The notes under the pieces were generated by a model. That model saw nothing but the letters and a program-made list of their open reading frames with translations. It was not told the DNA's origin and did no database searches. A program made the position numbers and the translations under genes. From Kitasatospora sp. MAA19 (lineage in GTDB: Bacteria; Actinomycetota; Actinomycetes; Streptomycetales; Streptomycetaceae), in assembly GCF_029894125.1 (NCBI RefSeq), contig NZ_JARXYZ010000004.1:418634-482633 (forward strand): a stretch of DNA of 64,000 nucleotides, written 5' to 3'. Positions 29,509 to 37,318 of the stretch are shown here, in pieces (position 1 is the stretch's first letter; each line of letters begins with the position of its first letter).

Positions 29509-30243
29509 GACGTGTGGTCACCACCCCCTGTACTGCTGACGGTCGATCTCGTGATCCTGACGCTGCGGGAGAGCCGCCTGCACGTCCTCCTGGTGGAGCG
29601 GGGCGGAGATCCCTTCCGGGGCATGGCCGCCCTGCCCGGAGGATTCCTGAACCACGATGGTGAGGAGATTCTGGATGCCGCTCACCGCGAACTGAGCGAG
29701 GAAACGGCCCTGGCCGCCGGCTGGGTGCACCTTGAACAGCTGGCCGTGTACGGGGACTCGGGCCGCGATCCGCGGGGCCGAGTCGTCTCCGTGGCCCACC
29801 TGGCGATCGCACCGGGGCTGCCCGACCCGGTCGCGGGGACGGATGCCACCGACGCCGCGTGGGTTCCCGCACAAGCTGTCCTGTCCGGCGAGGTGGAGCT
29901 CGCCTTCGACCACCGCCGAATCGCTACGGACGGGATCGAACACGCGCGCACCAAGCTCGAGTTCTCGGCGCTGGCCACGGCCTTCTGCGAGGAGAGCTTC
30001 ACCATCGCGGAGCTGCAACAGGTGTACGAGGCCGTCTGGGGCACCGAACTCGACACCCGCAATTTCTACCGGAAGGTCCAAGCCGCGAAGGGATTCATCA
30101 TCCCCGCCGGCACGGACCGCAGGACCACGGGAGGACGGCCCGCACGGCTGTACCGGGCCGGTCCGAAAACCGTGCTGTTCCCACCGCTGATCCGCCCCGC
30201 GCCATCCGCGACGGAAGAGAACACGAGAGGGGAAGAGGAGTAG
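29500..30243 (+). CDS. NrtR-like Nudix-domain transcriptional regulator
   Basis: 247 residues. N-terminal Nudix domain ([49 protein letters not shown]) and C-terminal winged-helix domain ([34 protein letters not shown]), the architecture of NrtR regulators of NAD metabolism. The Nudix box has REL-EE but an extra residue between the Gly and first Glu, so it may bind rather than cleave ADP-ribose-type ligands, as known for NrtR. ATG 29500 has poor ribosome binding and may be leaderless; TTG 29491 is an alternative. Stop TAG abuts the next ATG, so it heads the four-gene operon. Confidence 0.85.
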   Translation: MQDDVWSPPPVLLTVDLVILTLRESRLHVLLVERGGDPFRGMAALPGGFLNHDGEEILDAAHRELSEETALAAGWVHLEQLAVYGDSGRDPRGRVVSVAHLAIAPGLPDPVAGTDATDAAWVPAQAVLSGEVELAFDHRRIATDGIEHARTKLEFSALATAFCEESFTIAELQQVYEAVWGTELDTRNFYRKVQAAKGFIIPAGTDRRTTGGRPARLYRAGPKTVLFPPLIRPAPSATEENTRGEEE

Positions 30244-31407
30244 ATGTCGAATGGCTCGGTGGTGATTCTCACCGCCCTCAATCTTGAGTACCAGGCCGTG
30301 CGCCAGAGGCTGGCCGATCCGCTGGTGCACCGCCATGAGCGTGGTACCCGGTTCGAAGTGGGAACCGTGCGGGGCACGTCGTGCAACGTCGCGCTCGGCC
30401 TGACGAGCAAGGGGAACCATTCCGCCGCGGTGATCGCCGAACGCGCGATTCAGGAGTTCTCGCCGATGGCCGTGCTGTTCGTCGGGGTCGCCGGCGCCCT
30501 GTGGGACACCACCAGGCTGGGCGACGTGGTGATGGCGTCACACGTGTACGCCTACCACGGCGGAACCAGCGAGGACGACGGGCTCAAAGCCCGCCCTCGG
30601 GTGTGGGAAGCACCGCACGGCATCAGCCAGCTCGCCTCCCACCTGGCCCGCCTGAACGACTGGGCGGACCCCGCACCTGGTCACGAGGACGCGCCGCAGG
30701 TGCGCTTCGGGGCGATCGCCGCCGGCGAGATCGTCCAGAACTCGAGGATCTCGGCCGAGGCGAAGTGGATCCGGCAGCACTACAACGACGCACTCGCCAT
30801 CGAGATGGAGGCGGCCGGTGTGGCACAGGCCGGCCATCTCAACGGGGCGCCGGTGGCCATCGTCCGGGGGATCAGCGACCGGGCAGACGGCACGAAGAAC
30901 AGCGCGGAGGACCGCAACTGGCAGCCGAAGGCCGCGGCGAACGCGGCGGCCTTCGCCACCCGCTTGGCGGTGGAACTGCTGGGAGAACAGGAGGAGACCG
31001 CGATGCCCCGGGACGACAGGGTCCGCTCGACCGACCGGCTCGACCGACACGTCAGCAACACCGCGCACAACAGCACCGTCGGCGTCATGGCCGGCTCGGT
31101 CACGGGCAGCAGCGTCCACCTGCACACGGCTCCGAAGGCATCCGGGCCGACGGACCTGATCTCGGAACTGAACGGTTTCCGCGAGCACTTGGGGCGGCAC
31201 CACGTCGAAGGCGCCCTCGACGAGGACACCTACCGAGAGGCCCTGACCGATCTGGACTCCGCCCTCCGGTCGGCCGGGAGGAACACCCCTGATTCGTGGA
31301 AGCGGACGGTCATGACGCTCAGGAGGCTGCGCGGACTGGTCGCGGAGTGCCCCGCGCTGGTGGCCGCACTGGCTCCCGTCGTCGCCGCGGCCGGTGACCT
31401 GGCATGA
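30244..31407 (+). CDS. Nucleoside phosphorylase-fold protein with amyloid-like motif and C-terminal helical domain
   Basis: 387 residues. Residues 1-245 are a PNP/MTAN-type nucleosidase fold: VVILTALNLEYQAVRQRL, VLFVGVAGALWDTTRLGDVV, catalytic-type AIEMEAAG near residue 187 and AIVRGISDRADG near 210. A linker (residues 272-294) NTAHNSTVGVMAGSV-TGSSVHLH is of the low-complexity beta-motif type found in actinobacterial conflict proteins. The tail (ISELNGFREHLGRHHVEGALDEDTY...) is helical. Starts directly at the stop of the NrtR-like gene and overlaps the next gene by ATGA. Probable role: effector cleaving a nucleoside, nucleotide or NAD-like substrate; the exact substrate is unknown. Confidence 0.8.
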   Translation: MSNGSVVILTALNLEYQAVRQRLADPLVHRHERGTRFEVGTVRGTSCNVALGLTSKGNHSAAVIAERAIQEFSPMAVLFVGVAGALWDTTRLGDVVMASHVYAYHGGTSEDDGLKARPRVWEAPHGISQLASHLARLNDWADPAPGHEDAPQVRFGAIAAGEIVQNSRISAEAKWIRQHYNDALAIEMEAAGVAQAGHLNGAPVAIVRGISDRADGTKNSAEDRNWQPKAAANAAAFATRLAVELLGEQEETAMPRDDRVRSTDRLDRHVSNTAHNSTVGVMAGSVTGSSVHLHTAPKASGPTDLISELNGFREHLGRHHVEGALDEDTYREALTDLDSALRSAGRNTPDSWKRTVMTLRRLRGLVAECPALVAALAPVVAAAGDLA

Positions 31408-33362
31408 GCCACAGCAACGCCGCGCACAACTCCACCATCGGGATCCAGGCCGAGACCGTGCACGACTCCACCATCTACCTCGTCCACCCGGACGCCTCGC
31501 CGCAGGAGAAGTACCGGGTAGGCGTGCAACTCCTGCGGGACGGCGTCCCCAGCCGCGCCCGCGAAATGATCACTGATGCGATCGTCCACGGGTACGACGG
31601 TGCGGAGGTGCGTTTCCACTGGGTGCTCGCCATGCTCAGCGCACGCACCCACCACGACCTCAGCACCGAAGAGGTCCAGCGGCTGCGCTACACCTCCGGG
31701 CTCGTGCAGACCTACGCCGAGGACGAGTGGAAGGAAGCCCTGCGCGTCACTTTCGACCTGCTGGCGGTACTCAGCACCGCCAACGGCGAAACCGGCCCCG
31801 TGCTGAAGCAGCTGCAGGACCTGCCGCTCCGCCAGCACGACGCGATCCTCCGCCACCTCGACCTCATCCTCACCGGAGGTCTGAAGGACGACCTGTGGGC
31901 GGAGACCCGCGAACGTGCCGGGGCGGAGCGCTTCGGCAACGAGCGGGCCCGGCGGGTCTGGGCCTACTTCGCGCCCACCCCCATCGGGGCGCGGGCCGTT
32001 CCGCCCCGCCCGAGCACCGCTGCCGCCGCGCAGGCGGCCCTCCCGGTCCGGGCGGTCCTGTTCGTCGTCAGCAGTGTGCTCCTCTGGACCCTGGCGCTGA
32101 TCGCTGATCCGACCCAGGCGGTCGTCGAGTTGCTGGTGGCGCTCGGCGCGGGCCTGACCGCGGCCCGTTGCGGTCTCCGGTGGGGCCGGGAATCCCGGCC
32201 GGGCCCCGCATCCGGGCCCCGCGTCCCGCACCCGCGCGATCCCGCCTCCGCCGAGGGCGGGTTCACCAAGGGCGTCCGCCATTCGTTCGATCACTACTTC
32301 GGCGTTCGCACGCCCTACGGGTTCACCCCGGACGCCTGGCTCGCCCACACCGCTCAGGTCCGCGGCAGCCTCGCGGCAGAGATCGCGGACCTCTACCGGG
32401 AGAGCCGGATCGGTGTGGAGCGGGTCAACTGGCTGATCCGGTACCTCGCCGAGGACGCCCGGAACCGCCACAACGACGGCACCCTGTTCCAGCACCGCCA
32501 GGAGCAGACCCCGGGCAGGACGAAGGCCCTGACCGTAGCGGCCCTCGCCGTTCTCGGCGCCGCGGCCCTGGCCGCGTTCGGCACGGCGGTCTCGGGTGCC
32601 GCCCAACCTCGGCCGCTGTGGGTGTTTCTGGCCGCGCTCGGTGCGGCCTGGTCCGGGCACGCGGCCGCTTCCCGGTGGTTGGAGGTCAGGCGCGAAGAGT
32701 ACCGACTGATCCGCGAGACCCAGGAGTACCAGGAACAACTGACCGCGCGACAGATCGCCCACCAGCGCTGGCAGTCGTTCCTGGACGCCACGCGCCCCAG
32801 CGAGCTGGAAATGGAGACCTGGCTCACCTGCGACAAGACTTCGTTCGTCGATGAAGCGCTCCGGCACCACCGGCTCACCTGGCGCGACCTGATCACCCAC
32901 ACCATCCTGGTGGCCCCAGCCCCTTCCTACAAACGAGGTCGGGTCAGGGGCGGCCCGTGGCGGTACTCGCACTACGTCTTCCGCCTGTTCCTGTTCACCC
33001 AGGACGGCATCCGCGAGATCAGCTCCGAGTTCAACTTCTCCGACGCAACGCGCAGGAACGAACAGCGGAGCAACTACCGGTTCGACGCGCTGTCCTCCGT
33101 GCAGGTGACGGAGAACGTCGACGTCGGCTACGACCTGGAGCTCGTCCTCACTAACGGACCTGCCAGGAAGATCCGCATCAAGGACGCCGACGCCCATCAA
33201 CTGGCGCCGGACGAGAACTCCCAGGAGATCTCCGAGATCAACCTCAGCGCGACCGGCTCCACCCACACCTTCCGCCTCCTGGAGGGGATAGCGGCGGACG
33301 GGAAGGGCTGGATCGAACGGCACAGCCCCAACAACATGACGCCATTTCAGATCGCCGGCTGA
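31404..33362 (+). CDS. Multi-pass membrane protein with N-terminal amyloid-like motif
   Basis: 652 residues, no known family recognised. Residues 5-28 (NAAHNSTIGIQAETVHDSTI then YLVH) repeat the motif in the upstream protein. Then a helical, TPR-like region (about 30-190: SRAREMITDAIVHGYDGAEVR, FHWVLAMLSARTHHDLSTEE), a hydrophobic pair (about 208-260: VRAVLFVVSSVLLWTLALIA), a soluble segment, a second hydrophobic pair (about 375-425), and a C-terminal beta-rich domain (YVFRLFLFTQDGIREISSEF, VDVGYDLELVLTNGPARKIR). The ATG overlaps the preceding stop. A motif at the N-terminus of one protein and internally in its neighbour fits a sensor/effector pair. Confidence 0.75.
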   Translation: MSHSNAAHNSTIGIQAETVHDSTIYLVHPDASPQEKYRVGVQLLRDGVPSRAREMITDAIVHGYDGAEVRFHWVLAMLSARTHHDLSTEEVQRLRYTSGLVQTYAEDEWKEALRVTFDLLAVLSTANGETGPVLKQLQDLPLRQHDAILRHLDLILTGGLKDDLWAETRERAGAERFGNERARRVWAYFAPTPIGARAVPPRPSTAAAAQAALPVRAVLFVVSSVLLWTLALIADPTQAVVELLVALGAGLTAARCGLRWGRESRPGPASGPRVPHPRDPASAEGGFTKGVRHSFDHYFGVRTPYGFTPDAWLAHTAQVRGSLAAEIADLYRESRIGVERVNWLIRYLAEDARNRHNDGTLFQHRQEQTPGRTKALTVAALAVLGAAALAAFGTAVSGAAQPRPLWVFLAALGAAWSGHAAASRWLEVRREEYRLIRETQEYQEQLTARQIAHQRWQSFLDATRPSELEMETWLTCDKTSFVDEALRHHRLTWRDLITHTILVAPAPSYKRGRVRGGPWRYSHYVFRLFLFTQDGIREISSEFNFSDATRRNEQRSNYRFDALSSVQVTENVDVGYDLELVLTNGPARKIRIKDADAHQLAPDENSQEISEINLSATGSTHTFRLLEGIAADGKGWIERHSPNNMTPFQIAG

Positions 33363-33376
33363 TCCTGAACTCGAGC

Positions 33377-33922
33377 ATGGGAATGCCTGTGACCTCCACG
33401 GACGATGTCACCGAGAGCAAAATCCTGCTGGCCGAGTACGACTGCCTCAAGGAGGAGCAGAAGACCCGCATAGGGTTCCGCGACAACCTGCTCTACTTCA
33501 CGCTCGCCGCGGCCACTGCGGTCGTGGCGGTCACCGTCCAGAGCGGACAGTCCCGACTGCTGCTCTTCGTCCCCGCGATCTGTCTGATCCTGGGCTGGAC
33601 CTACCTGGTCAACGACGAGAAGATCTCGGCGATCGGCTGCTACGTCCGCGACCAACTGGGACCGCGCCTGGGGGAACTCGCCTCCGGCCACGGCACGATG
33701 TTCGGCTGGGAGGTCTACCACCGCAACGTTGCGGGCCGCACCATGCGCAAGCGGCTTCAGACCGCGGTGGACCTGTTCACGTACCTGGTCCTGCCCATGG
33801 TCTGCACGACCGCGTTCTGGTGCTCTCCCACCGTTCAGCCCCTGCTCGTGCTCACATCTCTCGTGCAGACGCTCGCCCTGGCCGTACTGGGCTGGCAGTT
33901 CCTGCGCCGCGCGGAGCGGTAG
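33377..33922 (+). CDS. Small membrane protein, possibly SLATT-like
   Basis: 181 residues. N-terminal helix ESKILLAEYDCLKEEQKTR then four hydrophobic segments (LLYFTLAAATAVVAVTV, LLLFVPAICLILGWTYLV, LVLPMVCTTAFWC, LLVLTSLVQTLALAVLGW) separated by a charged loop (RDQLGPRLGELASGHGTMFGWEVYHRN). Streptomycete relatives of this type occur next to conflict genes; resemblance to SLATT pore-like effectors is only by layout. Starts 15 bp after the previous stop (ATG 33377; GTG 33389 also possible), so it belongs to the same operon. Confidence 0.7.
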   Translation: MGMPVTSTDDVTESKILLAEYDCLKEEQKTRIGFRDNLLYFTLAAATAVVAVTVQSGQSRLLLFVPAICLILGWTYLVNDEKISAIGCYVRDQLGPRLGELASGHGTMFGWEVYHRNVAGRTMRKRLQTAVDLFTYLVLPMVCTTAFWCSPTVQPLLVLTSLVQTLALAVLGWQFLRRAER

Positions 33923-33960
33923 CACCAGCCCCGCCGGACCCGCTCCACACACGCGTACGA

Positions 33961-33981
33961 CGCCTCCGGTGCGCGGAGGCG
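33961..33981. terminator. Hairpin after the four-gene operon
   Basis: CGCCTCCG and CGGAGGCG with a 5-nt loop, 39 bp past the last stop and 23 bp from the convergent Uma2 pseudogene. Modest stem, plausible terminator for both. Confidence 0.55.
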
Positions 33982-34003
33982 CGGGCCGTGCTCCGCTATA
34001 CAG

Positions 34004-34549
34004 TCAGCAGGCGTCCGGCTCGGGCCGGGGCAGTTCGTCCAGGTCGAGGGTGTAGGTCCGCCCGTCGGCCAGCTCGATGGGCAGCTTGCCCGAGCCGTAC
34101 TTGTGGGTGTGCGCCGCTATGTAACCGGAGCTGGTGGGCTGGGTGTAGACGACCACCTCTGCGGCGTACGGGTCCACCACCACGTAGACCGGGATGCCGT
34201 AACGGCCGTACTTCGCGGTGCAGTCGTCGTAGTCCTTGCGCGCGGAGGAGACCGACACCACCTCGGCGATCAGCAGCACGTCCTCGAAGCCGTAGCGCTT
34301 GCCCTGCCGTTGCGCGTCCTCCCGCATGATGGCGAGATCGGGGGCCGAGTTCTCGTCCGCCGGGAAGTCGATTTACACGTCGGAGATGACCTTCGCATGT
34401 CGACCGAGGGCCAAGGAGTCGATCTGCATCGACCTGATGGTGCTGGAGTGCTCCTCGCTCTTCGGAGTCATGATCACCTTCCCGTCGGCTCCGAAGAAGA
34501 CCACGTACCCCGTGGGGAACTCGGTGCGCATGACCGCGTCGACGCTCAT
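34004..34549 (-). pseudogene. Uma2/DUF820-family restriction-endonuclease-like gene with internal stop
   Basis: Reading from ATG 34549 (GGAAGGAG 8 nt upstream) gives MSVDAVMRTEFPTGYVVFFG...GRHAKVISDV, then a TAA (34373-34375), then IDFPADENSAPDLAIMRED...FEDVLLIAEVVSVSSARKD, YGRYGIPVYVVVDPYAAEVV in the same frame to 34004. The PDLAI/VLLIAEVVS/YGRYGIPVYVVVD pattern is the PD-(D/E)XK core of Uma2 proteins. A single base change (for example TAC to TAA) accounts for the break. A shorter product from ATG 34327 would lack the N-terminal half. Lone Uma2 genes are abundant in Streptomyces and of unknown role. Confidence 0.85.
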
Positions 34550-34909
34550 GAACAGCTCCTTCCCGTCGCCCCTCAGCTATATGGCGCCCTGGCCCGCACA
34601 GGGCGGTCACGAAGAGCGTCAGCTGGGACGGTGCCGTCCACACCGCCAGGTGCCCCACTCGCACGGGTACCACCAGGGGTTCACGATGGCCGCCTCGTAC
34701 CCTTGTTCAGCAGCGCCGGCCGGCGGAGACGAGACCGCCTCCCACCCGGTACCGACGGAGTGTGGCGTACTGCTCGGGCACCCACTCGGGCGAGGCGGCC
34801 AACTTGGCTTCAACCCGGCGTCTGTGTCCTGTCCCAGCCGCTCGCCATGCGCATGCATAGCGCTGCTCCCCGAAACAATCCCAGTTCAGATCTACCGGGT
34901 TGTGCACAT
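34550..34909. other. Gene-poor stretch with no supportable coding sequence
   Basis: 360 bp of lower-than-average codon regularity. Short frames exist on the minus strand (for example one with PWWYPCEWGTWRCG at about 34625-34680) but have no ribosome binding site or recognisable family. Likely degraded DNA between the Uma2 pseudogene and the YyaL fragment. Confidence 0.4.
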
Positions 34910-35066
34910 CTACTGGCACCAGTGGGAGGCTGCGTACCCGACCGAGAGAAGGATGGGTACGTCCCGCCGCTTGGCTTCATTGATCGCCTCCTCTCCCCAT
35001 GGCCACCAATCCACCGGATTGGAGGCGTGCTGGAGCAGGTAGGGCGACGTCGCGTTCGCGAGACGA
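34910..35066 (-). pseudogene. Truncated YyaL/DUF255 N-terminal fragment
   Basis: Encodes [40 protein letters not shown] and [10 protein letters not shown] then Q-stop, matching residues 4-53 of the intact YyaL protein at 27267-29315 but clearly a diverged copy. Homology ends exactly at the thioredoxin motif, whose first Cys is Ser. It lacks a start codon because at 35062-35066 it collides with a truncated ABC ATPase on the other strand. Confidence 0.85.
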
Positions 35067-35558
35067 GCCCGCCGCGGGCCTCGACCCGCAGGCGCGTGAG
35101 CTTCTGTGGGACGTGATCCGGACACACCGGCGAGCCGGCGGGTCCGTCCTGCTGACGACCCACGACATGAACGAAGCCGCCCAGCTCTGTGACCGGGTAG
35201 CTGTGCTGGTCGCAGGCAAGGTGGTCGCCTCGGGCACCCTGCGGAACTCGTCCGCGAGCTCGGCGGCCTCAGCACGATCTCCTTCACCACCGACTCGCCC
35301 ACCTCGCTGGCTGCCGTCCGTACGCTTCCGGGGGTCACCACCGTGCAGACGGAATCCCGCGGCGGGCGCCTCGCGGTGCAGGTGAGCACCAGACAGAGCG
35401 ATGTCGTTCTCAGGCACGTCGCCTCCACTCCCGAACTGAATGCGATCGACCTTTCTGTTGCACACGGGGGACTGGACGAGGTATTCAGGAATCTGGTTGC
35501 CTCGGCTTCCAAGGAAACCGGCAGCGATCACACAGGCGGAGCGGATGCATCCTCGTAA
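35062..35558 (+). pseudogene. 5'-truncated, frameshifted ABC transporter ATPase
   Basis: Begins abruptly at the Walker B/D-loop ([20 protein letters not shown]) with the H-loop [19 protein letters not shown], so Walker A and the signature motif are gone. After VASGTL the frame breaks; [20 protein letters not shown] continues in the frame that ends TAA at 35556-35558. A one-base deletion near 35242 (CTG GCG GAA to CTGCGGAA) explains it. The type is a CcmA/SagG-like drug or peptide exporter ATPase. It overlaps the intact permease start by 14 bp, showing they once formed one transporter. Confidence 0.9.
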
Positions 35559-36585
35559 ATCGACGTTCTCCCATTTGGTGAGGACGAATTACAGGGAGCT
35601 TTTCCGCGACGGGAAAACCGCATTCTTTGTCCTCGGTTTCCCACTGTTCTTCATGGCATTGTTCCTCGGAATGGGATTCGTCATGAGCGGCGGTTCGTAC
35701 CACGTCGCGGTGGCTCCGGGGCCGGGGCAGCATCAAGTGGTCGACCGGCTCAACCACGTCAAGGGCCTCACCGTGAAGGAGCTCGACCAGGCGCTGCCGG
35801 GCCAGCCCCGTGCGCTCGGCGGCTACGACGCGGTCGTCCAGCCCGAGGAGGGCCGACCGGTTGTCACGGTCGACGCCGGGAAGTTCGGAGTGGTGCGCGG
35901 GATGCGCGATGCACTCGACAAGGGCACCGGCGCGTCAGCTCACTCGGTCTTCCGCACGCCGGACGGCGGAGTGCCGTTCGACCCGGTGAAGGCGTCCCTG
36001 CCCACCGTTCTGTTCATCGCACTGATGTCAGCCGCTTTCTTCGGCACAGCCACGCCGCTGATCGGCCTCCGCCAACGCGGAACCCTGCGGATGCTCGGCA
36101 CCACGCCGCTGAAGCGACGAACCTTCATCCTGGCCCAGGCGCCGGTTCGCCTGGGGTTGGTCATGGCCCAGGTCGTGGTGGTGGGGACAATCGCGGCGAT
36201 CTGCGGGTTCCTCGCGCCGGGAGACGCGCTTCCCGTGCTGGTCAGCGGGCTGCTGGGTGCGCTGATGTTGTTCGGTTTTGGCTATCTGGTCGCCGCCAGG
36301 ATGCGCAACGCGGAGGTGGCCAACGGTCTGCTGGCCGTGCTGATGCCGGTGACCATGCTGTTCAGCGGACTGTTCCTGCCGATGGAACTGATGCCCGGCC
36401 CGCTGCGCGCGGTGTCCCAGGCGTTTCCGACGACCTACCTGGTGGACGCACTGAGCCACGCCTTCACGGGCGCACCGTCACTGCACGGCCTCGCCGTGGA
36501 CTGGCTGGTACTGGCGGGTTCGGCCGTTCTCCTCGCACTACTCGCTGCTCGACTCTTCAGCTGGGACCAGGGGGAAGAAAGATGA
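35545..36585 (+). CDS. ABC-2 type permease (peptide/drug export)
   Basis: 346 residues. One N-terminal helix (AFFVLGFPLFFMALFLGMGFV), a large extracytoplasmic domain (residues ~50-150), then five helices (LPTVLFIALMSAAFFGTATP, VRLGLVMAQVVVVGTIAAI, LPVLVSGLLGALMLFGFGYL, AVLMPVTMLFSGLFLPMELM, LVLAGSAVLLALLAARLF), the ABC-2/SagH-like permease layout. ATG 35545 overlaps the ruined ATPase. The first 150 bp use more A/T-ending codons than the neighbourhood, hinting at transfer. The stop overlaps the YcaO-like remnant (ATGA). Without its ATPase it is probably non-functional unless another supplies energy. Confidence 0.85.
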   Translation: MHPRKSTFSHLVRTNYRELFRDGKTAFFVLGFPLFFMALFLGMGFVMSGGSYHVAVAPGPGQHQVVDRLNHVKGLTVKELDQALPGQPRALGGYDAVVQPEEGRPVVTVDAGKFGVVRGMRDALDKGTGASAHSVFRTPDGGVPFDPVKASLPTVLFIALMSAAFFGTATPLIGLRQRGTLRMLGTTPLKRRTFILAQAPVRLGLVMAQVVVVGTIAAICGFLAPGDALPVLVSGLLGALMLFGFGYLVAARMRNAEVANGLLAVLMPVTMLFSGLFLPMELMPGPLRAVSQAFPTTYLVDALSHAFTGAPSLHGLAVDWLVLAGSAVLLALLAARLFSWDQGEER

Positions 36586-36818
36586 CCGTGATACCGTCGC
36601 CCACCTTACTCGGTGGGCTGCTGAAGCTTGACGAACTCGTCAGCCCCTACGGGCTGGTGAATCGAGTCCACCGCCTTCCCAACCACCCTGGCGAGCCCAG
36701 GTTCCCGATCTAGAGCGCCTCCCTCGGGGACATCGCGCGCGTTGTCCCCGACGTCGCCGACGCGGTCGGAAGTCGTGGTGCACGCGGTCAGATGGACGGG
36801 GCCGGCACGCTCGCACCG
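36582..36818 (+). pseudogene. YcaO-type cyclodehydratase N-terminal remnant
   Basis: ATG 36582 overlaps the permease stop (ATGA). The frame reads LDELVSPYGLVNRVHRLPNH-PGEPRFPI, an in-frame TAG (36711-36713), then SASLGDIARVVPDVADAVGS and RGQMDGAG, after which similarity is lost. SPYGLV...RLP...ASLGD is the opening of YcaO proteins from thiazole/oxazole-modified peptide clusters. The gene would run over 350 residues; only about 75 remain. A TTA codon occurs at the ninth position. ABC ATPase, permease and YcaO in this order is a known layout of such clusters. Confidence 0.6.
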
Positions 36819-37318
36819 CAGCGTCAAATCCGTGGAATCTCAGCGTCATTGGGCGGACGGAGTGAGCGTCGGTACGCTCAGCGGCACCCGATACGGACGT
36901 CTGCCGGGGTCCGGTCCCTGGCCGATGGGCGCGTCTCAGGAGGGTCGGCCTTGGACGACCGCCGACCCGGGCGCGCGCGGCTGAGCCCTCAGCCGGTCGA
37001 GGCGCCGCGCTGGTCGACGCCACCGGCCGGCAGGACGTCCGTCACCGACCGCCAGGCGGCCTGTCCGGCCTTGCATCGGCTGTTGCGGAACACGGCGGAC
37101 GACCGAGCCCACACCAGGCGGCCCATCGCCCCAAGCGGCGGTTACCCCCTCCCTGAGGGTAGGGCCAGCCCCCGGAGGACCCGGTGGCCCGCACCATCGC
37201 ACCCCGGCGGATTGCGCGAGCAGGCTGGGGAGTGTCAGAAGACCCTCATGTCAGCGGACTTGCCGGCGACTCCGGATCCCCGCGCATCGGCGGTCCGTCC
37301 CTCGCGAAAGGTACTCCC
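36819..37318. other. Gene-free stretch after the decayed peptide cluster
   Basis: About 500 bp with no supportable gene. Probably the remains of the YcaO gene plus the promoter of the lipoprotein at 37319. CCCTCCCTGAGGGTAGGG near 37148 contains a short inverted repeat (CCCTGAGGG). GAAAGG at about 37306 is the ribosome binding site of the next gene. Confidence 0.4.

Noticed and set aside
34625..34919. Small minus-strand frames with W/C-rich ends in the debris region
   Set aside because: No ribosome binding site, no recognised family, overlapping alternatives of equal quality.
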